Shown: positions 17,274-26,442, counted from the first letter of the stretch. The stretch: DNA of 64,000 bases from Bacillota bacterium (GCA_021769295.1 JAETTD010000004.1:62001-126000); one strand, 5' to 3'. Numbers and translations: made by a program. Notes: a model not told the origin generated them from the letters alone.

Positions 17274-17945
17274 TTATCTTATTATATAGCCCACTCCGAA
17301 CTTGGTGGTAATAAAGTCTTTCAGCCCGATTTCTTCAAGTTTTTTTCTCAAACGACCTACGTTTACAGTTAAAGTATTCTCGTCAACAAAGCTGTCAGTC
17401 TGCCACAGGGCTTCCATAAGCCTCTCTCTGCTCACCACCCTGCCCTTGTTTTCCATAAGGGTAAAGAGAATTCTGTATTCGTTTTTTGTCAGCTCTGCTT
17501 TTTTTCCGTTATATAAAAGGGAGTTGTCTCCCGTATCAAGCAATGCTCCACGATGCTCATATACGGGCGTATCAGGCGCAAAATCGTAGGCTCGCCTTAA
17601 AACAGCCTGAATCTTTGCAGTTAAAACGTTTAAATCAAACGGCTTTGCAATAAAATCATCCGCTCCCATATTCATTGCCATGACTATATTCATATTGTCC
17701 GCAGCAGAAGAAATGAATATGATAGGAGCCTTTGAAACTTTGCGAATTTCGCTGCACCAATGATATCCGTTGAAAAAAGGCAAGGATATGTCAAGAAGTA
17801 TCAAATGCGGTTCAAACTCTCTGAATTCTGCCATAATATCAAGAAAGTTTTCTGCACATTTCACCTTCAGATTCCACATTTCGGCTTGCTTTTTAATTGC
17901 CTCTGCGATTCCCGAATCGTCTTCTATAATCAATAGCCTGTACAT
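17274..17945 (-). CDS. BceR-type OmpR-family response regulator
   Basis: Partner of the adjacent kinase; activates the transporter genes in known Bce systems. 223 residues. Receiver domain (1-118): acidic pair IEDDSG at 7-11, phosphoacceptor Asp in LILLDISLPF (about 53), FISSAAD, and Lys in IAKPFD. C-terminal winged helix (about 130-223) of the OmpR/PhoB type: LTKNEYRILFTLMENKG, VSRERLMEALW, TLTVNVGRLRKKL and the terminal TKFGVGYIIR. ATG follows ACGGAGGAAGATT. Promoter at 17965-17993; an unusual four-hairpin array begins about 100 bases further upstream. Confidence 0.94.
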   Translation of the reverse strand: MYRLLIIEDDSGIAEAIKKQAEMWNLKVKCAENFLDIMAEFREFEPHLILLDISLPFFNGYHWCSEIRKVSKAPIIFISSAADNMNIVMAMNMGADDFIAKPFDLNVLTAKIQAVLRRAYDFAPDTPVYEHRGALLDTGDNSLLYNGKKAELTKNEYRILFTLMENKGRVVSRERLMEALWQTDSFVDENTLTVNVGRLRKKLEEIGLKDFITTKFGVGYIIR

Positions 17946-17964
17946 AATCTTCCTCCGTTTAATT

Positions 17965-17993
17965 ATGATAACATTGTTTCAGTCCATTGACAA
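17965..17993 (-). promoter_or_regulatory. promoter of the bceR-like gene
   Basis: TTGTCA (17988-17993) and TATCAT (17965-17970) with a 17-base spacer, 20 bases before the start codon. Confidence 0.7.
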
Positions 17994-18042
17994 ATTTTAT
18001 TTGTTTGATGAATGTCGATGTTGCCGCAATCGTCCGAATTGT

Positions 18043-18267
18043 AAAATGCCGCAAAGTTAAGAAAATTTCCCTTTTACGGCACTTTTGCTGCATTATTTCC
18101 CTCCAAAATGCCGTAAACTAAGAAAAATTTTAAATTTACGGCAGTTTCACCCTTCCTACGGCTTATAAAATGCCGTATTTAAAAGAAAATGCGAACTTTG
18201 CGGCAATTTAAGCCCTATCACCGCGGTCAAAATGCCGCAATTCCAAGGAAATTTAAGATTTACGGCA
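18043..18267. repeat. R1 array, copy A: four 35-nt hairpins at exact 62-bp period
   Basis: Hairpins start at 18047, 18109, 18171 and 18233 (intervals 62, 62, 62) and each is 35 nt long, ending at 18081, 18143, 18205 and 18267. Every unit is TGCCG, a few bases, a central AAGAAA-like box (AAGGAAA in unit 4), then CGGCA; in most the stem extends through AAA/TTT. Units are separated by 27-nt pyrimidine-rich spacers ending in AAAA. No ORF or protein gene fits. It lies between the glyA terminator and the bceR promoter. A colinear homologous block is at 38708-38932. Confidence 0.9.
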
Positions 18268-18327
18268 GTCTTGCCGGTCGCCGCTCGCCGGCTCCGGATT
18301 TCCGAATTTCAGTCACGGCGGCAATGT

Positions 18328-18364
18328 AAAAAACGCAAAGCACCGTTTTAACAATGCTTTGCGT
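18328..18364 (-). terminator. glyA terminator
   Basis: ACGCAAAGCA (18333-18342) pairs perfectly with TGCTTTGCGT (18355-18364); on the minus strand it is followed by TTTTT. Confidence 0.88.
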
Positions 18365-18381
18365 CCATTCTCGTATCAATT

Positions 18382-19629
18382 CTATTTATATTCTTCTCTC
18401 AGTTTCTTAATCAGCTCGTCTATTCTGTGAACCACCTTGATGAAGTCTTCTTCCTTGTAGCCTCTCGTAGTCATCGGAGCCGTTCCGATTCTTACGCCGG
18501 ATGTTTCCTTTGGAGTACGTTTTTCGCAAGGAACGCAGTTCTTGTTCAGGGTGATTCCTATTTCGTCACACCTTTCCTGAAGAACTCTGCCGCTGAACGG
18601 TTCATCTGAAAGATCAAGGAGAATCAGATGATTGTCGGTGCCGCCGGTAACCACTTTGTATCCCAGTTTGATAAACTCATCGGAAAGAGCCTTGCAGTTC
18701 TTAACCACCTGATGAACGTAATCCTTGTATTCAGGTTTCAAAGCCTCTTCTGCGCAAACAGCTTTTCCGGCGATTATATGCTCCAAAGGGCCACCCTGCG
18801 CATATGGGAACACGGCACTGTCAATTTTCTTTGCCAGTTCTTTTCTTGCAAAGATAAGACCGCCTCTCGGTCCTCTCAAAGTCTTATGGGTAGTGGTGGT
18901 TATGATGTCAGCATATCCGAAAGGCGACGGATGAGCTCCTCCTGCAACCAGGCCGGCGATGTGCGCCATGTCCACCATAAAGTAAGCTCCCGTTTCCTTG
19001 GCGATTTCCGCAAAAGCAGGGAAATCTATTATTCTTGAATATGCGGAAGCTCCCGTAAGAATAAGCTGCGGCTTATATTCCTGCGCCTTTTTTCTCACGT
19101 CTTCCATATCTATATAGCCTCTCTCATCCACATCGTAAAAGACCATGTTGTATAAATTGCCGCTGAAATTTACAGAAGAACCATGGGTCAGATGACCACC
19201 GTTGTCAAGGGTAAGGGAAAGAATGGTATCTCCCGGTTTCAGAATTGCCTTATACGCTGCAAAGTTTGCCTGAGAACCGCTGTGAGGCTGAACGTTTACG
19301 TGATAGTCCGTATCAAATACCTTTCTCCACACATCACATGCATATTCTTCAAGCTGGTCTACAAACTCGGTACCTCCGTAGTATCTGCTTGTGTTTCCGG
19401 ACGTGCGCACGTAAGGATATCCTTCGGCATACTTCCAAGAAAGGCAACTGCCGCATGCTGCCAGTACCGCTTCTGAGCAGTAGTTTTCGGAAGCGATGAG
19501 CTCCACGTTGTTCTTCTGGCGATTGTATTCTTTCTCAATAAACCCACCTACAGCAGGCGAAGCTTTTTTAATGATTTCTATGTTGTCGATATTATAAGTG
19601 CTGTTGTCATTTCCGTTAATGTCGAACAT
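18382..19629 (-). CDS. glyA: serine hydroxymethyltransferase
   Basis: PLP enzyme interconverting serine and glycine with transfer of the C1 unit to tetrahydrofolate; cytosolic. 415 residues, normal length. Motifs: ELIASENYCSEAV (about 40), YYGGTEFVDQLE, NVQPHSGSQAN (about 112), DMAHIAGLVAGG and the PLP-lysine segment TTTTHKTLRGPRGG (Lys near 246). ATG follows ACGGAGGATAAAA. Own promoter and terminator. It belongs functionally with folD, fhs and folC elsewhere in this window. Confidence 0.97.
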   Translation of the reverse strand: MFDINGNDNSTYNIDNIEIIKKASPAVGGFIEKEYNRQKNNVELIASENYCSEAVLAACGSCLSWKYAEGYPYVRTSGNTSRYYGGTEFVDQLEEYACDVWRKVFDTDYHVNVQPHSGSQANFAAYKAILKPGDTILSLTLDNGGHLTHGSSVNFSGNLYNMVFYDVDERGYIDMEDVRKKAQEYKPQLILTGASAYSRIIDFPAFAEIAKETGAYFMVDMAHIAGLVAGGAHPSPFGYADIITTTTHKTLRGPRGGLIFARKELAKKIDSAVFPYAQGGPLEHIIAGKAVCAEEALKPEYKDYVHQVVKNCKALSDEFIKLGYKVVTGGTDNHLILLDLSDEPFSGRVLQERCDEIGITLNKNCVPCEKRTPKETSGVRIGTAPMTTRGYKEEDFIKVVHRIDELIKKLREEYK

Positions 19630-19663
19630 TTTTATCCTCCGTAATAAGTAAATTTTAATGTTA

Positions 19664-19692
19664 ATTTTAGCATATTAAGGCTTCCAATTCAA
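19664..19692 (-). promoter_or_regulatory. glyA promoter
   Basis: TTGAAT (19687-19692), 17-base spacer, TAAAAT (19664-19669). The -35 box abuts the stop codon of the preceding gene. Confidence 0.7.
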
Positions 19693-19694
19693 GG

Positions 19695-20369
19695 CTAATC
19701 TTCTTCCGGCTCAGCATCCGTATATTCTGTATCTTCTTCGTCAAAGCCTTCTTCAAGCCTGAGCACGGAAACCTCAAAAGCTTTTCTCATTTCGCAGCTT
19801 CCGTCTTCCAGTTTCTTTTTATATTCACGGCTCTGGATTCTTCCCTCTATGTAAATCTTTGTTCCGACTGAAAGTTTCTCTGCATAATTTGCATTGCGAC
19901 CCCAGGCTATGCACGGTATGTAATCCGATTTATTGTACATCCTGTTGACGGCAATCATAAGGTCGCATATATCCCTTCCCAAAGGAGAAGTTCTCTTAAT
20001 CGGCGGTTTACATAAGAAACCCTCCAGAAACACGTAATTCTCGTAGTATATTATATCCTTGTTGATTAAAATCTCACGGGCAAATATTACAACGTTGAGC
20101 TTATTTCTGCCGTCTACGTTTTCGTTGTAGGTTCGCACCTGACCGGTAATTTCAACAAAGTCATCCTCAGCAAGCGGGCTTTCGTATATAAGGCGCTCCG
20201 AAATCATCACATTGATTTCATCCACATATCCGCTTCTTCTCTCTATACCAAGCGTAAAGGTATAAAATGCCTCTCCATATGTTTTATGGCTGAATTTAAG
20301 CGGTGTTTTGACCATTCCCGCAACTATCGCCTTATTTGTTTCGTAAATATTGTCAGTGGTGTTTTTCAT
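19695..20369 (-). CDS. single-stranded DNA-binding protein-like, two OB folds and acidic tail
   Basis: Probable ssDNA-binding protein, 224 residues, clearly different from the standard SSB of about 150 residues. Two OB-fold-like halves are visible: about 10-100 (AIVAGMVKTPLKF, FYTFTLGIERRSG, DDFVEITGQVRTY) and about 105-205 (NYVFLEGFLCKPP, CDLMIAVNRMYN, YIPCIAWGRNAN, KIYIEGRIQSREY). The second half matches the SSB pattern best. The C terminus is very acidic (EEDTEYTDAEPEED) but lacks a clear DIPF-type tip. Similar tandem-OB proteins occur in Clostridia. Not in an obvious replication operon. Confidence 0.8.
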   Translation of the reverse strand: MKNTTDNIYETNKAIVAGMVKTPLKFSHKTYGEAFYTFTLGIERRSGYVDEINVMISERLIYESPLAEDDFVEITGQVRTYNENVDGRNKLNVVIFAREILINKDIIYYENYVFLEGFLCKPPIKRTSPLGRDICDLMIAVNRMYNKSDYIPCIAWGRNANYAEKLSVGTKIYIEGRIQSREYKKKLEDGSCEMRKAFEVSVLRLEEGFDEEDTEYTDAEPEED

Positions 20370-20434
20370 AGATTCCCTCCCAAAGAAACTCGCATTGTTA
20401 CAGTTTATTATCGGGCAGGGAAAGTTATGCCTGC

Positions 20435-20863
20435 TTATCTGTTTAAAAATATTCTGATATATCTGGTTATCACGGCCACTACCACAAAACCAAGGGAAAT
20501 GGCAAGGGCAATGGTAACGGCAGCTTCTCCGCTCTCCGCAAAGAGCTTCTCATCTCCCGCCACGAGACCTGCCATGGTATAGTACAGGCTTCCGCCCGGA
20601 ATCAGAGGGACCGCTGCTGCCGTCAAAAAAATGGTCGCCGGCGCCCTGTTCACTCTCGCCATAATTTCCGCATAGACAGCTACAAATATAGCCGCAATAA
20701 AGTAAGGTATAAAATAACCGTCGATGTAATTCTGACAGATTAAATACACTATCCAGGTTATAGCTCCTCCCACTCCTGCAAGAGCTATCTGTTTTCCTCT
20801 CATCTTAAAGAATATGGCAAAACCTACCGAGCCTACAAGAGCCGCGGCAATCTGAATCATCAT
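20435..20863 (-). CDS. ThrE-type exporter, small membrane subunit
   Basis: 142 residues with four or five hydrophobic segments and a VPLIPGGSLYYTMAGL motif around 85-100, as in the C-terminal half of threonine/serine exporters (ThrE_2 family). Its ATG overlaps the stop of the larger partner gene (ATGA, 4 bases). The two halves together equal one full ThrE-type protein; splitting into two genes is usual in Firmicutes. Likely exports threonine/serine or small organic acids; substrate unproven. Confidence 0.86.
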   Translation of the reverse strand: MMIQIAAALVGSVGFAIFFKMRGKQIALAGVGGAITWIVYLICQNYIDGYFIPYFIAAIFVAVYAEIMARVNRAPATIFLTAAAVPLIPGGSLYYTMAGLVAGDEKLFAESGEAAVTIALAISLGFVVVAVITRYIRIFLNR

Positions 20864-21621
20864 AGTGCAGCACCTCCCGTCAATATGAGCGGCAAAGCAA
20901 ATCCGCAGGCTATGGCAGCCGCCAAAAGCAGGGAATTTGCCAGCCTGAGAAGTCCCGTTCCTATATCTCCGGTAAGCATATCCCTTATGGAGTTGGTCAT
21001 GGCAATGCCCGGAATCAAAAGCATTATACCGCCAATCATAACTTTATCTATGTGTATAAACATGCCCAGCGCAGAAGGCAGCACTGCAGTAAAGCCGGCG
21101 GCTATTGATGCGATAAACACCATAGCCATGGCATTTTTTTCATACCTGGACAGGAACTTGTTCACAAAGGTTATTACTACGGCCAAAACCGCCGCATATG
21201 CGCCGTCTATGAGATTGCCGCCGAAAAATACCGTAAATCCCGATGCCACCATAATGGCGCCGAGGTATTCCACCCACCTGGGGAGCTGTTTACGGTTCAT
21301 CACTTCTTCATACTTTTCGATAAGCTTGGGCAGTTCAGGCTTTTCGGCGCAGATGTGTCTTGACAGGTCGTTGAGGTAATCCAGACGGTCGAAGTTGACA
21401 TCGTTTCTCACGATTCTTCTTATCTGTGTAATTATATCTCCGTTTGGATCCTCGAACGTAACCTGAATATTTGAGGTGATTATAAATGCATTGGTGCGTG
21501 TGCAGCCGTAAGCGCCGCACATGCGCTCTATACTGTCCTCAACTCTTTCCACTTCCGCTCCGCATACGAGCATTTCCTCGGCAATATCCAGTATCGCCTG
21601 AAGCAATTTGGAATAATTCAT
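20860..21621 (-). CDS. ThrE-type exporter, large subunit
   Basis: About 253 residues from the ATG at 21621, which overlaps the preceding GNAT stop in TGATG. N-terminal cytoplasmic half (about 1-120) with the family signature EEMLVCGAEVERVEDSIERM at 16-35 (conserved GA-E-x-R-VE), then membrane segments from about 122 on, including LIPGIAMTNSIRDMLTGD near 200-217, which is the counterpart of the VPG motif. Works with the small subunit encoded next. Part of a tightly overlapping run folC-GNAT-thrE. Confidence 0.88.
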   Translation of the reverse strand: MNYSKLLQAILDIAEEMLVCGAEVERVEDSIERMCGAYGCTRTNAFIITSNIQVTFEDPNGDIITQIRRIVRNDVNFDRLDYLNDLSRHICAEKPELPKLIEKYEEVMNRKQLPRWVEYLGAIMVASGFTVFFGGNLIDGAYAAVLAVVITFVNKFLSRYEKNAMAMVFIASIAAGFTAVLPSALGMFIHIDKVMIGGIMLLIPGIAMTNSIRDMLTGDIGTGLLRLANSLLLAAAIACGFALPLILTGGAAL

Positions 21622-22064
21622 CACTCAATCTCCAGTTTCATTATCTCGGGATGACACTCTTTTTTATATTGCGGACACTGGGCGCACTCAAAGAATAAAG
21701 GCGCATTGTCCGCTTCCACGGTTTTAAAGCCCAGTTTTCTGAAAAATTCCGGCGCCCGGGCTACCAGATACAGACGGCAGCCCCCTCTCGCCTTTATTTC
21801 TTTTATCGCTTTATCTATCATAATCTTGCCTATGCCGAATTTTCTGAAAAGCTTGTTCACTGCAATTCCGTCTATAATATATTCGCCTTGGCGCAACGCC
21901 AGAACACAGCCGCCGATAAGTTCGTCCTCCCCATGGACGACTTTCCAGCACTTAACTATATCCGTATCCACTTCTTCATCGCCGTCAAACTCAAGCTTGT
22001 TTTCGACGAAAAATTTTACAAGTCTGTCATATTCATCTGTAGACTTCATGGTAAATTTAATCAT
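21621..22064 (-). CDS. GNAT-family N-acetyltransferase
   Basis: 147 residues. GNAT core: GGCVLALRQGEYIIDGIAV (strands 3-4), then the acetyl-CoA loop FRKFGIGKIMIDKAI (about 74-88, the R/Q-x-x-G-x-G/A pattern), RLYLVARAPEFFRKLGF, and a C-terminal FECAQCPQYKKECHPE cysteine cluster typical of a subgroup of clostridial acetyltransferases. Substrate unknown. One-base overlap with the next gene indicates cotranscription with the exporter. Confidence 0.85.
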   Translation of the reverse strand: MIKFTMKSTDEYDRLVKFFVENKLEFDGDEEVDTDIVKCWKVVHGEDELIGGCVLALRQGEYIIDGIAVNKLFRKFGIGKIMIDKAIKEIKARGGCRLYLVARAPEFFRKLGFKTVEADNAPLFFECAQCPQYKKECHPEIMKLEIE

Positions 22065-22082
22065 TTTCCAATACCTCTTTTA

Positions 22083-23387
22083 TTATTTTTTAAGTAAACT
22101 CCTTATCCTGCCTATCAGATACAAGGAGCCTGCATAAACCACCGCATCATAGGCACCGTTCAGAGATTCTGCCATGGCATATGCGCTGGTGATTTTAGGC
22201 AATGCGGTGCACCTTGCGCCCGCCGCTTCCAGCTTCTCGGCAAGACACTCCGCTTTTAAACGTCTTGGGCTTTCCGGCTCCGTAACTATAAAATCTTTGG
22301 TTATTTTGATAAATTCAGATATTATACTGTTTACATCTTTGTCTTCGAGCATACCTGTAATCATCAGAATTTTCTTTCCCGAAAGGTGACTGTTTACCGT
22401 TTCGGCAAAGGCTCTTGCTCCGTCCTCGTTATGAGCTCCGTCTATGATTATCACAGGTGTCTCTCCGGGCTCTGACATGACTTCAAAGCGTCCCGGCTGA
22501 CAGGCGGCTCTAAGCCCGCTGTAGAGGGCTTCCCTTTTTATCGAAATCGCACCTCGTTCTTCCATTACGTTGACGGCGCACATGGCCACGACGGCATTTT
22601 CTATCTGATGTCTGCCTACCATTGAAATTTCAACATTATCAAACTGCACTCCCTGTATGTTTACATCAAATCTGCTTCCATGCAGAGACTCTTCCTTAAT
22701 TGTTACGGGAAGGTTTTTTGTTTCAAATATCATGCTGTCATGTTCCGCAGCCGTTTTTTCGATAACCCTCAGAGCCCTTATATCCTTTGCTCCGACTATG
22801 ACAGGGCAGCGATCTTTTATAATACCCGCTTTATCCCCTGCTATCTCCTCTATGGTGTTTCCGAGCCTATCCATGTGGTCCATCGAAATCGAGGTTATGA
22901 CCGTCATGAGCGGCTCTTTGCATACATTGGTAGAATCGCCCCTTCCCCCGAGGCCCACTTCGAGAACCACATAGTCGCACCCCATTTCCTTAAAATATAC
23001 CAAGGCTATGGCAGTAATCACCTCAAATTCCGTAGGCGACTGTTCCCCTTTTGAGGTTATGGTATCTACGGCAGCAAGAACCCTGTCCGTATAAAAGGTC
23101 AGGTCTCTGTCGCTTATAAGTCTTCCGTCAAATTCGATGCGTTCGTTGAATTTTTCCAGAAACGGCGACGTGTATAGTCCTGTTTTATAGCCGGCTGACT
23201 CAAGTATGCTGTAAATATATCTGCATACCGAGCCTTTTCCGTTGGTTCCCGCAACGTGGATAACCTTGAGGTCATCCTGCGGGTTACCTAAAGCGTCAAG
23301 AAGTCTCGTCATTCTTTCAAGACCGAGAATGCTGCCGAAACGCTGAAATTCACTTATTTTATCTATTGCATTCTGTACGTTTTCCAT
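22083..23387 (-). CDS. folC: bifunctional folylpolyglutamate/dihydrofolate synthase
   Basis: Adds glutamate to folates (and to dihydropteroate where it is bifunctional); Mur-ligase superfamily. About 434 residues. Motifs: VAGTNGKGSVCRYIYSIL (ATP P-loop, about 46-63), TSPFLEKFNERI, FEVITAIAL, VLEVGLGGRGDSTNV (about 140), ISMDHMDRLG and IIDGAHNEDGARAF in the C-terminal domain. The ATG at 23387 lies one base after the valS stop (TAATATG), indicating translational coupling; an in-frame TTG at 23399 is an alternative. No strong ribosome site. Confidence 0.95.
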   Translation of the reverse strand: MENVQNAIDKISEFQRFGSILGLERMTRLLDALGNPQDDLKVIHVAGTNGKGSVCRYIYSILESAGYKTGLYTSPFLEKFNERIEFDGRLISDRDLTFYTDRVLAAVDTITSKGEQSPTEFEVITAIALVYFKEMGCDYVVLEVGLGGRGDSTNVCKEPLMTVITSISMDHMDRLGNTIEEIAGDKAGIIKDRCPVIVGAKDIRALRVIEKTAAEHDSMIFETKNLPVTIKEESLHGSRFDVNIQGVQFDNVEISMVGRHQIENAVVAMCAVNVMEERGAISIKREALYSGLRAACQPGRFEVMSEPGETPVIIIDGAHNEDGARAFAETVNSHLSGKKILMITGMLEDKDVNSIISEFIKITKDFIVTEPESPRRLKAECLAEKLEAAGARCTALPKITSAYAMAESLNGAYDAVVYAGSLYLIGRIRSLLKK

Positions 23388-23388
23388 A

Positions 23389-26124
23389 TTATTTACCAAC
23401 TTTTTCAGCTACGATTTTAAGTCTTTCCGAAACTTTTTCAAGCATCTCTTTATATTTAACCATTTTTTCTTTTTCTTCGTTTATTACTTTTTCCGGAGCT
23501 TTGCTGATGAATCCCTGATTTGAAAGCTTTCCTTCAACTCGTTTAACCTCTCCCTCAAGGCGTTTCTTTTCTTTGGACAGTCTTTCAAACTCGGCGTCGT
23601 AATCTACCAAATCCTCCAACGGAATATATATCTCAGCTCCGTGGATAACTGCCGACATCGCTTCTTCCGGCGCCTGTTCCTTGCTCTCTATAAAGGTTAC
23701 TTCTGTTATGTTGGCCAGATTTTTTATATACCGTTCGCCGGCTTTAACGGTCTCTGCGCTGCCTTCCGAAGCCAGAATAACCGCTCTCAGTTTTCTGCTC
23801 GGTGCGGCTTCTGCTTCAGCCCTTATATTTCTTATGGCACGGATTGCCTCCATAGCCGTTTCCAAAGTCTTTACGGCTTTAGGGAATACACAGCTCAGAC
23901 TGAATGCAGGCCAGTTTGCCTTGATAAGGTAGTTGTCCGGATTGTCTTTCTGTTCTTCTCCGTGAGGCAGATAGCTCCATATTTCCTCAGTGATAAACGG
24001 CATAAACGGATGAAGCATTTTAAGCATGTTCTTAAGGCACATAACCAGAGTGAATCTTACAACCTTCTTGTCTTCTTCATCTTCACCCCAAAGTCTTGAT
24101 TTTACAAGTTCTATATACCAATCGCAGTATTCGTTCCAGATGAGGTCGTAAACTTTCTGTCCGGCAAGAGCCAAATCGTATTTCTCCATGGCGTTGGTAA
24201 CGTATTCCACAGCTTCGTTTACCTTTGAAATCATCCACTTGTCTTCGTCTTTAAGGGCTATGTTGCTGAAGTCGGTCGTATCTCCGCAGGCCTTTCCGCA
24301 GCAGTCTTTGCAGCATTTTGCCATTTCTCTGAAATTGCCGTCCTCATCCTGGAGATTCATGATTACGAATCTTGAAGCGTTCCACAGCTTGTTGGCAAAG
24401 TTACGGCAGGATTCCAGCCTGTCTTCTTTGAAGCGCATGTCATTACCTGGAGTTATGCCTGTGGTAAGCATAAATCTCAGTGCGTCAGCGCCGTATTTAT
24501 CTATTACTTCAAGCGGGTCTACTCCGTTGCCAAGGGATTTGCTCATCTTACGGCCTTCCGCATCCCTGACAAGACCGTGAACGTAAACATGGTGGAAAGG
24601 AACTTCACCCATGGCTTCAAGTCCTGAAAATACCATTCTTACTACCCAGAAGAATATGATGTCATATCCGGTTACAAGGACATCGGTAGGATAGAAGTAT
24701 TCCAAATCTTCGGTCTTTTCAGGCCAGCCCAAAGTTGAGAAAGGCCAGAGGGCTGATGAGAACCACGTATCCAGCACATCTTCCTCCTGACGGAAGTGAG
24801 TACCGCCGCATTTCGGGCATTTTGCAGGGGTGTCATAGTCTACTGCTATCTCGCCGCAGTCCTCGCAATAATATGCAGGAATCCTGTGTCCCCACCAGAG
24901 CTGACGTGAAATGCACCAGTCTCTTATCTCCTCAAGCCAATGGAGGTAGATTTTTTCAAATCTTTCGGGTACATGCTGCAAATCGCCTTTTTTAGCTGCT
25001 TCTATGGCAGGTTTTGCCAGTTCTTCCATGGCTACAAACCACTGGTCGGACAGCATCGGCTCTATTACGGTGTGACACCTGTAGCATTCTCCCACAGGTA
25101 TAACCTTTTCTTCAGTCTTAACCAGATAGCCTGCTGCTTCAAGGTCTGCCACCCATGCTTTACGGCATTCGTAGCGGTCCATGCCTTTGTACTTGCCGGC
25201 AAGCTCGTTCATGGTCGCATCTTCGTTTATGCAGCTCGGTCTTTCAAGTCCCGCTCTCATTCCCACTTCAAAGTCGTTAGGGTCATGAGCCGGAGTAATC
25301 TTTACGGCTCCCGTTCCTTTTTCAGGATCCGGATAAATATCTTCTATAACAGGAATTTCCTTTCCTACGAGAGGCAGTATTACCTTCTTTCCTACGAGCG
25401 CTTTATATCTCGAATCGCTTGGATGTACTGCGATGGCCTCATCTGCAAACATGGTTTCGGGTCTTGAGGTTGCAACAACTATGCCTTCGCCGCCGTCTGC
25501 AGCCGGGTATCTGAAATACCAGTATTTGCCGTTTCTGTCTTCGTGTTCAACTTCTGCATCGGAAAGGGAGGTCTTGCACTGAGGACACCAGTTGATAAGT
25601 CGGTTTCCTCTGTAGATAAGTCCCTTTTCATAGAGCTTGATGAAGAAAGTCTTTACGGCTTTGTTGCAGCCTTCGTCCATGGTGAATCTTTCTCTGCTCC
25701 AATCGCACGAATCGCCCAGCTTACGGCACTGACGTGTTATTCTGCCGCCGTATTCTTCCTTCCATGCCCATGCTCTCTTTAAGAATTCTTCTCTTCCCAG
25801 GTCTTCCTTTTCGAGGCCCTCTTCTTCTCTTATCTTATTTACTACCTTAACCTCGGTAGCTATGCTGGCATGGTCTGAGCCCGGAAGCCATAGTGCGCTG
25901 TACCCTTGCATCCTCTTCCACCTGGTCAGAACATCCTGCAATGTCTGGTCAAGGGCATGGCCCATATGAAGCTGTCCCGTAATGTTAGGAGGCGGCATCA
26001 CAATGGTGAAAGGTTTTTTGTCCTTATCGACTTCCGCTTTAAAGCAGCCCTTCGTTTCCCACATTTCGTAGATTCTTTCTTCAAAATCCTTAGGATTGTA
26101 GTTCTTTGCCAAATTTTTCTCCAT
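23389..26124 (-). CDS. valS: valyl-tRNA synthetase
   Basis: Class I aminoacyl-tRNA synthetase, 911 residues. Signatures: PPPNITGQLHMGHAL (HIGH box, about 43-57), KMSKSLGNGVDP (KMSKS box, about 533), an editing domain in between with WCPQCKTSLSDAEVEHED and the QWFVAMEELAK segment, a zinc-ribbon-like CEDCG...CPKCG near 420-445, the anticodon domain, and a C-terminal coiled coil (about 845-905, FERLSKEKKRLEGEVKRVEG). Expression is controlled by the T-box upstream. folC follows directly. Confidence 0.97.
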   Translation of the reverse strand: MEKNLAKNYNPKDFEERIYEMWETKGCFKAEVDKDKKPFTIVMPPPNITGQLHMGHALDQTLQDVLTRWKRMQGYSALWLPGSDHASIATEVKVVNKIREEEGLEKEDLGREEFLKRAWAWKEEYGGRITRQCRKLGDSCDWSRERFTMDEGCNKAVKTFFIKLYEKGLIYRGNRLINWCPQCKTSLSDAEVEHEDRNGKYWYFRYPAADGGEGIVVATSRPETMFADEAIAVHPSDSRYKALVGKKVILPLVGKEIPVIEDIYPDPEKGTGAVKITPAHDPNDFEVGMRAGLERPSCINEDATMNELAGKYKGMDRYECRKAWVADLEAAGYLVKTEEKVIPVGECYRCHTVIEPMLSDQWFVAMEELAKPAIEAAKKGDLQHVPERFEKIYLHWLEEIRDWCISRQLWWGHRIPAYYCEDCGEIAVDYDTPAKCPKCGGTHFRQEEDVLDTWFSSALWPFSTLGWPEKTEDLEYFYPTDVLVTGYDIIFFWVVRMVFSGLEAMGEVPFHHVYVHGLVRDAEGRKMSKSLGNGVDPLEVIDKYGADALRFMLTTGITPGNDMRFKEDRLESCRNFANKLWNASRFVIMNLQDEDGNFREMAKCCKDCCGKACGDTTDFSNIALKDEDKWMISKVNEAVEYVTNAMEKYDLALAGQKVYDLIWNEYCDWYIELVKSRLWGEDEEDKKVVRFTLVMCLKNMLKMLHPFMPFITEEIWSYLPHGEEQKDNPDNYLIKANWPAFSLSCVFPKAVKTLETAMEAIRAIRNIRAEAEAAPSRKLRAVILASEGSAETVKAGERYIKNLANITEVTFIESKEQAPEEAMSAVIHGAEIYIPLEDLVDYDAEFERLSKEKKRLEGEVKRVEGKLSNQGFISKAPEKVINEEKEKMVKYKEMLEKVSERLKIVAEKVGK

Positions 26125-26152
26125 TTTAAGTCTCCTTGTTTTTCAATCAAAT

Positions 26153-26372
26153 AAAAAATCCGTCCTGACTAAAGGACGGAAATTCCGCGGTACCACCTTT
26201 ATTCTTTCGCCTGCACCCAGGTCGGCCTGCGAAAGCACTCATTATTTTCAAAACTCCAAAGCAACCTTGGGCAAATGCCTTCCCGGAAACTCTCAGCCTG
26301 CGGTTTCCTTCTCTGTAAGGGGCTTATCTTTGCTTACTCCTCTTTATCATCGTTTTTATTGAATTATTACTT
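26153..26372 (-). ncRNA. T-box riboswitch of valS
   Basis: On the minus strand the antiterminator core AAGGTGGTACCGCGG (around 26182-26198) is followed by the terminator CCGTCC...GGACGG with a TTTTTT tail (26155-26180). Upstream lies about 150 nt with the expected stem I region (AGAGGAGTAAGCAAAG at its start) and a stem III-like CTTTCGC...GCGAAAG hairpin (about 26206-26236). Uncharged tRNA-Val would pair with the TGGT bulge and favour read-through into valS. I could not fix the specifier codon by eye. Confidence 0.95.
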
Positions 26373-26376
26373 TGAT

Positions 26377-26405
26377 ATTTTATATAGTTTGTTCTTAAAA
26401 GTCAA
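26377..26405 (-). promoter_or_regulatory. promoter of the T-box-valS transcript
   Basis: TTGACT (26400-26405), 17-base spacer, TAAAAT (26377-26382). Confidence 0.72.
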
Positions 26406-26442
26406 GGGTTTACTTTTGGCGAGTCATATATATCTAAAATGA

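Noticed and set aside
18043..18267. CRISPR-like look: 35-nt palindromic repeats with 27-nt spacers
   Set aside because: The repeats differ from unit to unit, the spacers are conserved between the two arrays instead of being unique, only four units exist and no cas genes are near.
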